From SIG307 sp964609025 (GTDB taxonomy: Bacteria > Bacillota > Clostridia > Lachnospirales > Lachnospiraceae): a DNA stretch of 64,000 nucleotides. The position numbers and the translations under genes are program-made. The notes under the pieces were generated by a model, which ran no database searches, was not told where the DNA came from, and worked only from the letters and a program-made list of their open reading frames with translations. This document shows positions 15,765 to 24,698 of this stretch, in pieces (position 1 is the stretch's first letter; every line of letters starts with the position of its first letter). The DNA is taken from positions 42,381-106,380 of the forward strand of contig CAZSQM010000008.1 of NCBI GenBank assembly GCA_964609025.1, in the 5' to 3' direction.

Positions 15765-16550
15765 CTAGAAAAACATTTCGATCTGGTTTCCGAGTTTCAA
15801 ACGTAATCTTTGTATTGCCTTTGTATGTAACTGTGAAATTCTGGACTCCGAAACCTCCAGCACTTCACTGATTTCTTTCAATGTCAGTTCCTCATAATAA
15901 TATAACAGAATTACCTTTTTTTCCTTTTCGGTCAGCGCCTCCAGAGACTGTACCAAAAGCTCCTTCATCGCCTTTTGTTCCATCTGCTTTTCCGGCTGTG
16001 CATAATCCTCGCTCTCACAAGTACCGGAAATTCCGTTTTCACTCCCCTGCTCCAGATACTCATCCAAAGAAACAATGCCCGTCGCTTTCGTCTGCGCCTG
16101 CCATTGTCCCAATTCTTCGATCGAAATTTCCAACTCCGCAGCAATTTCCTCGTCGGTCGCAAGCCTTCCGCTTGCCGACTCCACCTTCTGATATGCGGCG
16201 TCAATCCGTTTCTGCTTCTGTCTTACCGTACGCGGCAGCCAGTCCATCCGACGTACCTGATCCAGAATTGCGCCGCGAATACGCAGGGAGGCGTAGGTTT
16301 CAAACTTAACCCCCTTGTCAAAATCATACTTATCAATCGCATCAATCAGTCCGAAGGTTCCGTAGCCTACCAAATCATCGTACTCAACATTGTACCCCAG
16401 ATAAATACTAAGCTTTCCTGCTACGATTTTAACAAGACCCGCATATTCAATTATAATTTGTTCGCGCAGTTCCGGAGTTTTGTTCTTACTATACTCTTCC
16501 CACAGCTTTAACTTTTCCTCTGCACTCATAAGCGTCTCCTGTCTTTCCAT
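15765..16550 (-). CDS. fliA: RNA polymerase sigma-28 factor (FliA/SigD/WhiG family)
   Basis: A 261-residue sigma factor for late flagellar genes. Region 2 is seen at about residues 30-110 (EYDDLVGYGTFGLIDAIDKY, RIRGAILDQVRRMDWLPR), region 3 at about 115-170 and region 4 at about 205-255 (YEELTLKEISEVLEVSESRI, a helix-turn-helix). The RMDWLPR motif is diagnostic of the sigma-28 class. Its anti-sigma factor FlgM and the flagellin genes are not in this window. It is followed closely by the FapA-like gene. Confidence 0.95.
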   Translation of the reverse strand: MERQETLMSAEEKLKLWEEYSKNKTPELREQIIIEYAGLVKIVAGKLSIYLGYNVEYDDLVGYGTFGLIDAIDKYDFDKGVKFETYASLRIRGAILDQVRRMDWLPRTVRQKQKRIDAAYQKVESASGRLATDEEIAAELEISIEELGQWQAQTKATGIVSLDEYLEQGSENGISGTCESEDYAQPEKQMEQKAMKELLVQSLEALTEKEKKVILLYYYEELTLKEISEVLEVSESRISQLHTKAIQRLRLKLGNQIEMFF

Positions 16551-16587
16551 CTCCTGAAGTACTGCCCTGCAAGCCTTCTAAGACCGG

Positions 16588-16932
16588 TTACTGTCTTTCG
16601 GCTCCTTCTCCTGTCACGGCAGCACCTGTTTCCTGTGTTCCTTCCTGTGCGGCGGCAAATCCCGCCTGCTGCTCCGCCAGCTCCTTTGCCTCCAATTCCC
16701 GTACCGCAATCTCCCGTTCCTCCCGCTGTCTTTGCTCTGCCGCTTCCTCCGCGTCGTTATTGATTTTCACAACTACCTTCTGTACGATTCTTCCGATGAC
16801 ATAAAACAAAAGCATCACAAGAAACACAATCTTTAAGGTGGAAAACAACGAAGCGTGCCGGATAATACAAACAACGCAAGCTATCATCGCCGCCGTCAGG
16901 GTAATAAACGGCGGAATATTTTTCCCTTCCAT
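16588..16932 (-). CDS. Small two-helix membrane protein between cheD and fliA
   Basis: A 114-residue protein with two hydrophobic helices (about 7-24 and 31-50) followed by a cytoplasmic tail very rich in Glu, Gln, Ala and Arg (about 55-114), likely a coiled coil. No domain family is recognised. The ATG at 16932 lies 8 nt after the cheD stop, so it belongs to the operon. It is not FlgM, which is a soluble and mostly unfolded protein. Confidence 0.65.
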   Translation of the reverse strand: MEGKNIPPFITLTAAMIACVVCIIRHASLFSTLKIVFLVMLLFYVIGRIVQKVVVKINNDAEEAAEQRQREEREIAVRELEAKELAEQQAGFAAAQEGTQETGAAVTGEGAERQ

Positions 16933-16940
16933 ACAGCCTC

Positions 16941-17426
16941 CTATATCTTATAAGTTGCCTTACCGACTGCCTTAATCAGCAACTCTTCGCTTTCCGGATA
17001 AAACTCTATGGTACGTCCGTAGGAATTCCCGGTATCCTCCGCAATAAGCGGTATACGAAGTGCGGAAAGCTTCTCTTTTACCGCTTCCACATTCCTTGCT
17101 CCGACGCGCAACAAATCGTTTTCCGCATTGAAGGCGAACATCTGCGCCCCTCCTGCGATTTTTGCCTTTAAACCGGTTCTCGACGCTCCGGCCTCCACAA
17201 TCTGCCGCACCATCTCATCGATTCCGGTATCCGCAAACTTTGCCTTGTTTTCGTTATTCCTGATTTTTGTACTGTCAGGCAGCATGATATGTACCAGTCC
17301 GGCAATTTTTTTATTCGAATCATACAAAACAACACCGACACAGGAACCAAGCCCCAATGTCGTAATTGCGTCCGGCGCATGGCAGTATTTCATATCCGCC
17401 ATACCGACCTTAATCATGTTTCCCAT
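16941..17426 (-). CDS. cheD: Chemoreceptor glutamine deamidase CheD
   Basis: Cytosolic enzyme that deamidates glutamines in methyl-accepting chemoreceptors and partners CheC in adaptation. The 161-residue length is normal. The catalytic cysteine lies in LGLGSCVGV, the histidine in GLVHIMLP, and the threonine region in KAKIAGGAQMF. The ATG at 17426 follows AGGTGG at short spacing. It lies just downstream of cheC, the gene for its binding partner, as in Bacillus and Thermotoga. Confidence 0.95.
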   Translation of the reverse strand: MGNMIKVGMADMKYCHAPDAITTLGLGSCVGVVLYDSNKKIAGLVHIMLPDSTKIRNNENKAKFADTGIDEMVRQIVEAGASRTGLKAKIAGGAQMFAFNAENDLLRVGARNVEAVKEKLSALRIPLIAEDTGNSYGRTIEFYPESEELLIKAVGKATYKI

Positions 17427-17434
17427 TTTACCAC

Positions 17435-18052
17435 CTATAATCCCAATGAAGTTAAAATCGCATTATAAGAGTCCAGTGTAGGTATTAAAATGAAAAAGCC
17501 GTTCACCTGTGTGTCCCTCTCGCCAAACTCGGTCTGTATCAAAAGCGCCTTATCTCCGATTTTTCCAAACTCAATCGCCGGCACACTTAAAATCGCTCCC
17601 GCCATATCAATTGCAATATACGGCACGCTTGCATTGATTGACATATGGGTAAGATTCGACAGGGAGGAAAGATAAGCGCCGGTAATAATATTCCCGATTT
17701 CCTGCAGCGCGGAAGCTTCCATTTCGGAAAACTCCGCATCCGGAGCGGTATTCTGCCCCATCAGCATATTTACCATAGAATGCGCCGCATCACGTTCCAG
17801 AATAAACATCATCATACCGTCGATATTTCCGCTTAACGTCAGCAAAATACCGACAATAATGTTTTCCGCACCGCCTAAAATTTCAGGAAGCTCCTGAAAA
17901 TCCAGCAACGCAACCTTCGGGACCTTCATATCAACCTTCACCTGAAGCATCGTAGCAAGCGCGGTTGTTGCGTTGCCCGCCCCAATATTTCCGATTTCTC
18001 TGAGTACATCGTACTGTACCACATCCATAGCATCCAGTTCCAGCTTTGCCAT
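17435..18052 (-). CDS. cheC: CheY-P phosphatase CheC
   Basis: A 205-residue CheC-family phosphatase that removes phosphate from CheY-P and is stimulated by CheD. Two active-site motifs of the E-x2-N type are intact: LREIGNIGAGNATTAL near the N-terminus and LQEIGNIITGAYLSSL in the second half. The frame is open to 18109, but the ATG at 18052 follows GGGAGGCAGT and gives the expected start. It sits between cheW and cheD. Confidence 0.94.
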   Translation of the reverse strand: MAKLELDAMDVVQYDVLREIGNIGAGNATTALATMLQVKVDMKVPKVALLDFQELPEILGGAENIIVGILLTLSGNIDGMMMFILERDAAHSMVNMLMGQNTAPDAEFSEMEASALQEIGNIITGAYLSSLSNLTHMSINASVPYIAIDMAGAILSVPAIEFGKIGDKALLIQTEFGERDTQVNGFFILIPTLDSYNAILTSLGL

Positions 18053-18115
18053 ACTGCCTCCCGTTTCAAACACACCAAGGAAGAAACCGTTTGGTTTCTT
18101 CCCCGGCAATTGCTT

Positions 18116-18583
18116 TTAAGCTTCCTTCTCTTTTTCCTTTTCCACAATCACCCCTGCGATATTTAACAGGGAAATCAAATTATCGTTATGCTTTCCGATT
18201 CCGGCAAGATACAGCGACTTCTCGTCGTTCGCGTCATAGCTTACCTTTTCAATGGAATCCGCATCGAGAGTCACTACCTCTCTTACCTCGTCTACGATAA
18301 CGCCGACTGCCGACTGCGGCTCAAACTTCAGAATCAGAATACGGGTCTTCCCGGTAAACTCATCCGGTTCCAGTTCGAACTTCAGACGCAGGCTCATCAC
18401 CGGAACAATCTCGCCCCGCAGATTAATTACTCCTTTGAAGTACTCCTGCGCCTTCGGCACACGGGTAATCTTCTGCATACGAACAATATTATCAACATAC
18501 TGGATATCAATGCCGTATTGTTCGTTTCCAAGCTTTACTACAATGTATTGCTTTGCTTCCTTACTTGAAACAGTTTCCACCAT
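18116..18583 (-). CDS. cheW: Chemotaxis coupling protein CheW
   Basis: A 155-residue adaptor that links chemoreceptors to CheA at the cell pole. The single CheW domain is recognisable from YIVVKLGNEQYGIDIQYV, the LRGEIVPVMSLR segment (residues about 50-62) and VGVIVDEVREVV. It overlaps no neighbours and lies 11 nt after the cheA stop. A highly charged Glu/Lys tail ends the protein. Confidence 0.96.
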   Translation of the reverse strand: MVETVSSKEAKQYIVVKLGNEQYGIDIQYVDNIVRMQKITRVPKAQEYFKGVINLRGEIVPVMSLRLKFELEPDEFTGKTRILILKFEPQSAVGVIVDEVREVVTLDADSIEKVSYDANDEKSLYLAGIGKHNDNLISLLNIAGVIVEKEKEKEA

Positions 18584-18594
18584 ATCGGCACCTC

Positions 18595-20679
18595 CTAGAT
18601 TATTGCATTTGCATCAAGAATCAGCGCGACCTCACCGTCACCGAGAATCGTTGCGCCGCCGATCATCTTGTTGTTGTTTATGTATTTCCCGATGGACTTA
18701 ATTACGATTTCCTGCTGACCAATCAGGTTATCCACCACAAGACCGGCCAGTTTGTCGCCCTTTGCCACAATAACTACCGTCAGGCTCTCCGGGTTAAAGT
18801 CATCCGGTTCCACGTCAAGTACCTTTCTTAAACGAATTAACGGAATGACATTGCCGCGCAGGTGAATCACTTCTTTGGTCTGCACATACTTAATGTCCGA
18901 AGGCAATACATCCTCGATGGTCTGGATGCTGCCGAGCGGAATTGCGTATTTCTCGTTTGCCAGTTCTACCATCAGCGCCTGAATAATTGCAAGGGTAAGC
19001 GGCAGGCGTACAATAAACGTCGTACCTGCGCCCAGCACCGTCTTTGCCTCTACATCGCCGCCGAGAGCCTCAATCTTGGACTTTACAACGTCAAGGCCTA
19101 CGCCTCTGCCGGACAAATCGGAAATCTTTTCCGCGGTAGAAAAGCTCGGACGGAACAGAAGGTCGATGGTTTCCTTTTCGGAAAGTGCCGCCGCCTGCTC
19201 CGGCGTCAGCGTTCCCTTCTCGACTGCCTTCTTCTTTACCTTCTCCACGTCGATTCCCTTACCGTCGTCCCTTACCTCGATGACTACGTTGTTGCCGTCC
19301 TGATAAGCGTTTAAGAAAATCGAACCGACCTCCGGCTTTCCTGCTTTGATACGTTCTTCGTTGGACTCAAGACCGTGGTCTGCCGCATTTCTTAACATGT
19401 GCATCAGCGGGTCGCCGATTTCATCAATTACGGTACGGTCAAGCTCGGTTTCCTCACCGGACATATACAGTTCCATTTTCTTATCTAACTTCTTACTGAT
19501 ATCTCGAATCATACGCGGGAACCGGCTTACCACGTTCTCAATCGGCACCATTCGGGTTTTCATAACGGACTGATGGAGATTGGTTGTAATTCGTTCCAGG
19601 TACTCTATCTGCTCATTGAAGCCGCTCTCACGAAGCCCTTCCATATCCGCGGTATTGATGGATACCAGACCGTTCTTCGCAATAATCAGCTCGCTGACAA
19701 GATTCATCAAATCATCCAGTTTGTCAATATCAACACGAACGGAACGGTTCACTACCGGCTTGCTCGTTGTCTTTTGCTGTGCGGCTGCTGCCGGTGCTGC
19801 GCTTTCCTTCTGCTGTGCGGAGGTCTGCGCTGCCGCGGAAGAATTGTCTGCCGATGCAACCTCTGCCACCGCTTCCGGAGAAATCGCCTCTACGCAGGCA
19901 CATTTGATTTCGGAAACGTTCTCTACTTTCTTCTTCGCAGTTTCGGCGTCTGCCTCCGTAAGCAGCACCACCGTAAAGTCAAAGTCAAAATGCTCATCCT
20001 CAATATCCTGTACCTGAGGTTCGGAATGGATTACCGTACCTAACTCCTCTAATGCCTTAAACACCAGAAAAGCACGCGCCGCTTTTAAAATACAGCTTTC
20101 CTGAATATATACCGTCATGGTAAAAGCATTCATCTTCTCGGAAAGCGCCTTCGCAATGGCACTCTTTTCATGGTCGGCTAACTTAACCGCCTTAACGCCC
20201 GTATCGGATACCGCAACAGCAGCCGGCGCGGAAGCCACCGCAGCAGCAGCCGGTGCCGAAGCCGCCGGTGCAGCCGGTGCGGCACCGCCGCCGACACCCT
20301 CGTTTAAGATGTCGTTCAGCGCTTTTATAATGTCCTCGTTATCCTCGGTACCCTCGTCGCCCGAGTTTACAATCACATCAAGATACTGCTCCAGTGCATC
20401 CAGCCCCTTAAACAGCACATCCACTAACTTTGCGGACGCTTTCATCTTTCCGTTACGAATCTCGGAAAATACATTTTCCATGTCGTGGGTAAGGCGCTGC
20501 ATTCTCTTATAGCCCATCGTTCCCGCCATACCCTTTAAGGAGTGTGCCGCACGGAAAATCTCGTTAATGGTGTCTACATTTTCCGGCTCACGCTCTAAAA
20601 TAAGAATCTGCTCGTTTAAGCTCTGCAAATGCTCTTTTGTTTCATCAATAAATATTTCCAAATACTGACTTACATCCAT
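18595..20679 (-). CDS. cheA: Chemotaxis histidine kinase CheA
   Basis: Central kinase of chemotaxis. The 694-residue protein has all five domains: P1 with phospho-accepting H46 (RAAHSLKGMAGT), an Ala/Pro linker at about 130-160, a P2 response-regulator-binding domain (about 175-275), P3 dimerisation with VRVDIDKLDDLMNLVSELI, P4 ATPase with N box HMLRNAADHGLE and G boxes DDGKGID and GRGVGLDVVKSK, and a C-terminal CheW-like P5. A second Gln/Ala linker lies near 280-315. cheA follows cheB by 2 nt. Confidence 0.97.
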   Translation of the reverse strand: MDVSQYLEIFIDETKEHLQSLNEQILILEREPENVDTINEIFRAAHSLKGMAGTMGYKRMQRLTHDMENVFSEIRNGKMKASAKLVDVLFKGLDALEQYLDVIVNSGDEGTEDNEDIIKALNDILNEGVGGGAAPAAPAASAPAAAAVASAPAAVAVSDTGVKAVKLADHEKSAIAKALSEKMNAFTMTVYIQESCILKAARAFLVFKALEELGTVIHSEPQVQDIEDEHFDFDFTVVLLTEADAETAKKKVENVSEIKCACVEAISPEAVAEVASADNSSAAAQTSAQQKESAAPAAAAQQKTTSKPVVNRSVRVDIDKLDDLMNLVSELIIAKNGLVSINTADMEGLRESGFNEQIEYLERITTNLHQSVMKTRMVPIENVVSRFPRMIRDISKKLDKKMELYMSGEETELDRTVIDEIGDPLMHMLRNAADHGLESNEERIKAGKPEVGSIFLNAYQDGNNVVIEVRDDGKGIDVEKVKKKAVEKGTLTPEQAAALSEKETIDLLFRPSFSTAEKISDLSGRGVGLDVVKSKIEALGGDVEAKTVLGAGTTFIVRLPLTLAIIQALMVELANEKYAIPLGSIQTIEDVLPSDIKYVQTKEVIHLRGNVIPLIRLRKVLDVEPDDFNPESLTVVIVAKGDKLAGLVVDNLIGQQEIVIKSIGKYINNNKMIGGATILGDGEVALILDANAII

Positions 20680-20681
20680 AA

Positions 20682-21803
20682 TTATCGCACTCCTACGTTT
20701 TTGATAATCGCGTCGGCCACTTCCTCCAACGGCAGCATCACATCCGCAAGGCCTGCCTCCTGCAGTACCCTCGGCATTCCGTATACCGTACAGGTAGAAG
20801 CCTCCTGACCGATTACATAAATGTTATGCTTGTCATTAAGTTGCTTGATTCCTGCGGTTCCATCACCGCCCATACCGGTTAGTACAACGCAGGTAATGTC
20901 CTCGTAATCGGATTCTAATAAAGATTCATACAGAATGTCCGCGCAGGGCTTTAATCCGTTTCTGGCCGCCTCCACCGTCACACGGAGTACATACGACGCG
21001 CCGCTCTTTTTTACCCTTAACTGCGAACCTCCTTTTGCGATATAAACGGTTCCTTTTTCCAGACGCTCTCCGTCGACAGCTTCTTTTACCGTAAGTTCGC
21101 TTAAATCATTCAGACGTGACGCTAACGTTTCGGTAAAGCCCGACGGCATATGCTGAACAATCACCATCGGAGCGTCTAAATTCTTCGGAAGTTTCGGAAC
21201 AACCTGCTGCAACGCTTTCGGTCCGCCGGTAGAACAGGCAAGCGCAACCAGCTTTGAGGCACCCTTTCCTACCGCTTTGTGCGGTTTTCTCGTCACCGGA
21301 GCTTTCGCGGAAATTACAGGCTTTGTTTCATTTCGCGTTATCTTCGGTTCCCTGACGGTTGTGCGCCTTTGCTCCCTGCGTTCGTCTGCGCCGGAAAAAC
21401 CGGCGGCACAGGCAAGACATGTCAATACTCTGTCATGGAAAGTATTTTCTTTTGCCTCGACAAAACTGTTCGGTTTTGTTACGAAGTCAAAAGCCCCGAG
21501 TTCCAACAGCCGGATTGTTTCGGCTGCGCCTTCCAGTGCGATTGTACTGACTACGATTACCGTCAGCTTTAAATGCAGACGGTTAATTTCCTCCATAAAC
21601 TCAATTCCGTTCATCTTAGGCATGTTAATATCCAAAAGTACAACGTCGTATTGCTTCGGATTCAGCGTAATCTTGTCGTATGCTTCCAGACCATTGCTTG
21701 CAACATCGCAAACGATGAATCTTTCATCTGTACTAATTATATCAGACAAGACCCTTCTCATAAGTGCAGAGTCATCAATAATTAAAATTTTTTTCTTTTC
21801 CAT
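20682..21803 (-). CDS. cheB: Chemotaxis response regulator methylesterase CheB
   Basis: A 373-residue protein that demethylates or deamidates chemoreceptors. The receiver domain carries the acidic pair in IIDDSALMRRVL and phosphorylation site D58 (VVLLDINMP). A long basic linker (about 130-182) leads to the esterase domain with S191 (ACSTGGPKAL), H218 (IVQHMPSGFTE) and the LTGMGGDG loop. The partner methyltransferase CheR is not in the window. The operon runs PilZ gene, cheB, cheA. Confidence 0.96.
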   Translation of the reverse strand: MEKKKILIIDDSALMRRVLSDIISTDERFIVCDVASNGLEAYDKITLNPKQYDVVLLDINMPKMNGIEFMEEINRLHLKLTVIVVSTIALEGAAETIRLLELGAFDFVTKPNSFVEAKENTFHDRVLTCLACAAGFSGADERREQRRTTVREPKITRNETKPVISAKAPVTRKPHKAVGKGASKLVALACSTGGPKALQQVVPKLPKNLDAPMVIVQHMPSGFTETLASRLNDLSELTVKEAVDGERLEKGTVYIAKGGSQLRVKKSGASYVLRVTVEAARNGLKPCADILYESLLESDYEDITCVVLTGMGGDGTAGIKQLNDKHNIYVIGQEASTCTVYGMPRVLQEAGLADVMLPLEEVADAIIKNVGVR

Positions 21804-21815
21804 ACCGCTTCTCCT

Positions 21816-22565
21816 TTACTCTCCCCCGGCCTCTTTCTTCCTGCGTTTTCTTTCCTCGATAAAAATATAGCGGATAATGCCCTCCCGCTCTGCATTCGTG
21901 ATATGTACAAACTGTACCCTGTGCTCGTACAGACCGGAATGATTCGGCACCGGCTGTACCGTTAGCACTTTGGCAAACAGCAGCCGCAGTTTGAACGCCT
22001 CCTGCGTTAAAAAGCCAATCTTCATTGCAATCACTCCGCCGCACTCCGCCGGATACTCCGAATTAAATCTTACGCCGCCGCCGCTGATATCAAGCGTAAC
22101 CCCCGTATAAAACCTGACAGGCACGGCGGGCGTTTCTCCCTCCTGCCTTTCCTCCTTTGAAGCCACGTCGTTTTTTTCCCGAAGCAGCCGCGAAAGCTCC
22201 GCCTCCTCCAGCATACGGAACTCTAACTGCAACAGACACTCCATCCGGTAATACTGCCGCCGCTGCAACTTTTCAAACTCCGAACGGAATTTGATTACCG
22301 CCACCGGCAGCTTATCCTCATAGCGGCGCGATACTACCTGCGACTGACACTGGTACAATCCTTTATTGGTATAAAAGCAGGCCTGAAATACTTCCCCCGG
22401 TTCCAGGGCAACCAGGTGTCCCCCTTTCACCGGCATCTCAATGACTGCCTCGTCCGCGGATTCCTGATAAAGAAAACGGCTGGTATACGTTGTTTCTTCC
22501 GTGGTTTCGATATGTCTGATTTTTCGTAATTCCAACTTATTTCCCGTTTCAATCAGTTGATTCAT
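21816..22565 (-). CDS. PilZ-domain flagellar brake protein (YcgR/YpfA-like)
   Basis: A 249-residue protein with an N-terminal YcgR-like domain and a C-terminal PilZ domain. The cyclic-di-GMP-binding motif is intact: RxxxR in RRQYYRME near residue 93 and DxSxxG in LDISGGGVRF near residue 165. Homologues such as YcgR and YpfA/MotI slow or disengage the motor when cyclic-di-GMP is high. Its place inside the chemotaxis part of the operon ties expression of the brake to the motor. The start MNQLIETGNKLE lies 6 nt after flhG. Confidence 0.88.
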   Translation of the reverse strand: MNQLIETGNKLELRKIRHIETTEETTYTSRFLYQESADEAVIEMPVKGGHLVALEPGEVFQACFYTNKGLYQCQSQVVSRRYEDKLPVAVIKFRSEFEKLQRRQYYRMECLLQLEFRMLEEAELSRLLREKNDVASKEERQEGETPAVPVRFYTGVTLDISGGGVRFNSEYPAECGGVIAMKIGFLTQEAFKLRLLFAKVLTVQPVPNHSGLYEHRVQFVHITNAEREGIIRYIFIEERKRRKKEAGGE

Positions 22566-22571
22566 CTTTTG

Positions 22572-23471
22572 TCAGCTCCCCTCTTTTCTGCTGCGTGCCT
22601 TCCGGAACTTCGTCCGTATCAAATCAGAGAAAAGCCCTGTGATTCCTTTCTTTCCCTCCGGTTCCGCCTCGTCGCACAGTTTTGCGGCAATGGACTGCAT
22701 TGCCTTTGCCGCAGGCGCATTCGGGTAAGCGAGCGTTACCGGCTTTTGCAACATAATCGCCCTGGACACCATATCATCCTGCGGTATCATCCCGATAAAC
22801 TCCGGCTGAATATTCAAAAATTTATCGACCACAAGACTCATCTTATCGTAAAGATTCCTGCCCTCGGCTTCACTTCCCACACGGTTTGAAATCATTTTAA
22901 TGCTGGTACGCTCTTTGGAAAACCCGGCGCGCCGATTCAACGTCTTTAACAGCGCATAAGCATCGGTAATGGACGTCGGCTCCGGCGTTGCAACCAAAAG
23001 CACCTCGGAGCTTGCCGCCACAAACTCCAGCACGGTATCCGCAATTCCGGCACCGGTATCAATCAAAATGATGTCCGCCATAGAGTCCAGCTCTACTAAC
23101 TTCTGCGTCAGGTAAATCACCTGCTCCTTCGTCATGCGCGCCAATTCCTGAATGCCGGAACCGCCCGAAATAAAACCGATGTCCTCCGGACCTTTCGTAA
23201 TAATCTCCGCCAACGTTTTTCCGCGGAACATCAAATCCGCTAAATTATACTGAGGTCTTACTCCCAGCATCACCTCCACGTTTGCAAGTCCGAAATCCGC
23301 GTCCAAGACAATCACGCGTTTCCCCATCCGTTTCATCTGAATCGCCAGATTTACGGCAATGCTGGACTTTCCTACGCCGCCCTTTCCGCTCGTTACCGTA
23401 ATGACACGGGCAAGCTGCTGCGGGCGCTCCTGCTGTTTTACAAGCCTTCTAAGCTGTTCTGCCTGATCCAT
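22572..23471 (-). CDS. flhG: MinD-like ATPase FlhG (YlxH/FleN)
   Basis: A 299-residue ParA/MinD-type ATPase that controls flagellar number and position with FlhF. The deviant Walker A motif KGGVGKSS is at about residues 30-37, with ADFGLANVEVMLG and the DTGAGI box following. An N-terminal extension rich in Gln and Arg (QAEQLRRLVKQQ) resembles the DQAxxLR motif that activates FlhF. The ATG overlaps the flhF stop (TGATG), so the pair is translationally coupled. Confidence 0.93.
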   Translation of the reverse strand: MDQAEQLRRLVKQQERPQQLARVITVTSGKGGVGKSSIAVNLAIQMKRMGKRVIVLDADFGLANVEVMLGVRPQYNLADLMFRGKTLAEIITKGPEDIGFISGGSGIQELARMTKEQVIYLTQKLVELDSMADIILIDTGAGIADTVLEFVAASSEVLLVATPEPTSITDAYALLKTLNRRAGFSKERTSIKMISNRVGSEAEGRNLYDKMSLVVDKFLNIQPEFIGMIPQDDMVSRAIMLQKPVTLAYPNAPAAKAMQSIAAKLCDEAEPEGKKGITGLFSDLIRTKFRKARSRKEGS

Positions 23472-24697
23472 CAGTTTCCACCTCCCAACAACTGTCTTGC
23501 CACATTCTGCGGGTCCATTCTGCTGATATCGTCCGGCACATTCTGCCCGTTGGTGGCATAAGAAAGCGGTGCGCCGGTTAACATCTTGATATTAAAAATA
23601 TTGCCGATGGTTCCCGTTTCATCCAGCTTCGTAAAAATCAGTCTGTATTCCGCAATTTCCGAATAGGCTTCCGTAATCTTTACCAAATCGCGGTACTTTG
23701 TCGTCGCGCTGAGCACAAGGTATACTTCCCTTGCCTCCGCCGGTACCGACTTAATCAGCCGCTCGATATCGTCCCGCTGTTCTTTGCTGCGGTGGGAACG
23801 TCCTGCGGTATCCACAAGAATCACATCATATTTCTGCAGCTCCTCTTTTTGTTCGGCAAGCTCCGTTTCGCTGTAAATCACATACAGCGGAATGTCCATA
23901 ATCTCCGCGTAGGTCCGCAGCTGATCCACCGCCGCAATGCGGTAGGTGTCCGCCGCAAGCAACGCCACCTTCGCTTTCTTCTGTTCCATTAAGCTGTAAG
24001 CGAGCTTCGCTATCGTCGTCGTCTTGCCGACGCCGGTCGGGCCGATAAAGAAAATATAACGGGTCTTGCCGCTTACCACCTCTAACGTCTTTGTCTGTCC
24101 CAGCTTTAATACGATTTTCTGATAGATATTCGCCAAAATCTTACTGACATCCGTTTCTTTCTTTAAGGACGACTCGATTTCCGTAATAATCTGATTGACA
24201 TACTGCTCCTCCACCTCATTCTCAATCAACTGGTGGAAAATCAGGCGCAGAAACGCAATATTCTTATCCGGCAGTTCGCCTTCCCCGGCGTCCGCCTTTT
24301 CTCTTACCTCTTCCGACGCCTTTGCCTGCCCCTGCTCCCTGATTTGTTCCTCAAACAGCTTTTTTAACGTGTCTAGCTTCTGCTCAATGGCATTTCCGCC
24401 GCCCTCCGCCTGTTTCTCCTCGAACAAAAGCTCCTGCTGATGGGAGTCGTTCCGGGACGGCATATAGCGTGCTTCGGCCTTGTCGGTTGCATTTTTGCGC
24501 AAAGCCGTTCTTTCATAAACATCCGGCTCATCCACCGCCGCGGTCACTTCCCACATCGGTGCCGCAAACAGCTTCTTAAAAAAGCCCTTCGGCTCTACCT
24601 GCCTTGCCGCCATTTTGACGGCATTTTCGCCCAGCTCCTTTTTTGCAAACGCCATTGCCTCTTCTTCGGTTTTTCCTTTGAAAGTTTTGATGTTCAT
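23471..24697 (-). CDS. flhF: Flagellar biosynthesis GTPase FlhF
   Basis: A 408-residue SRP-type GTPase that marks the site of flagellar assembly. The basic N-terminal B domain includes the stretch FKGKTEEEAMAFAKKELGEN. The N and G domains have P-loop GPTGVGKTTTIAKLA, DTAGRSHRSKEQ and the guanine-specificity motif TKLDETG. It lies directly downstream of flhA and overlaps flhG by 1 nt, the usual flhA-flhF-flhG arrangement. Confidence 0.95.
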   Translation of the reverse strand: MNIKTFKGKTEEEAMAFAKKELGENAVKMAARQVEPKGFFKKLFAAPMWEVTAAVDEPDVYERTALRKNATDKAEARYMPSRNDSHQQELLFEEKQAEGGGNAIEQKLDTLKKLFEEQIREQGQAKASEEVREKADAGEGELPDKNIAFLRLIFHQLIENEVEEQYVNQIITEIESSLKKETDVSKILANIYQKIVLKLGQTKTLEVVSGKTRYIFFIGPTGVGKTTTIAKLAYSLMEQKKAKVALLAADTYRIAAVDQLRTYAEIMDIPLYVIYSETELAEQKEELQKYDVILVDTAGRSHRSKEQRDDIERLIKSVPAEAREVYLVLSATTKYRDLVKITEAYSEIAEYRLIFTKLDETGTIGNIFNIKMLTGAPLSYATNGQNVPDDISRMDPQNVARQLLGGGN

Positions 24698-24698
24698 A

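Noticed and set aside
16588..16932. FlgM anti-sigma factor
   Set aside because: It has two membrane helices, whereas FlgM is a small soluble protein.
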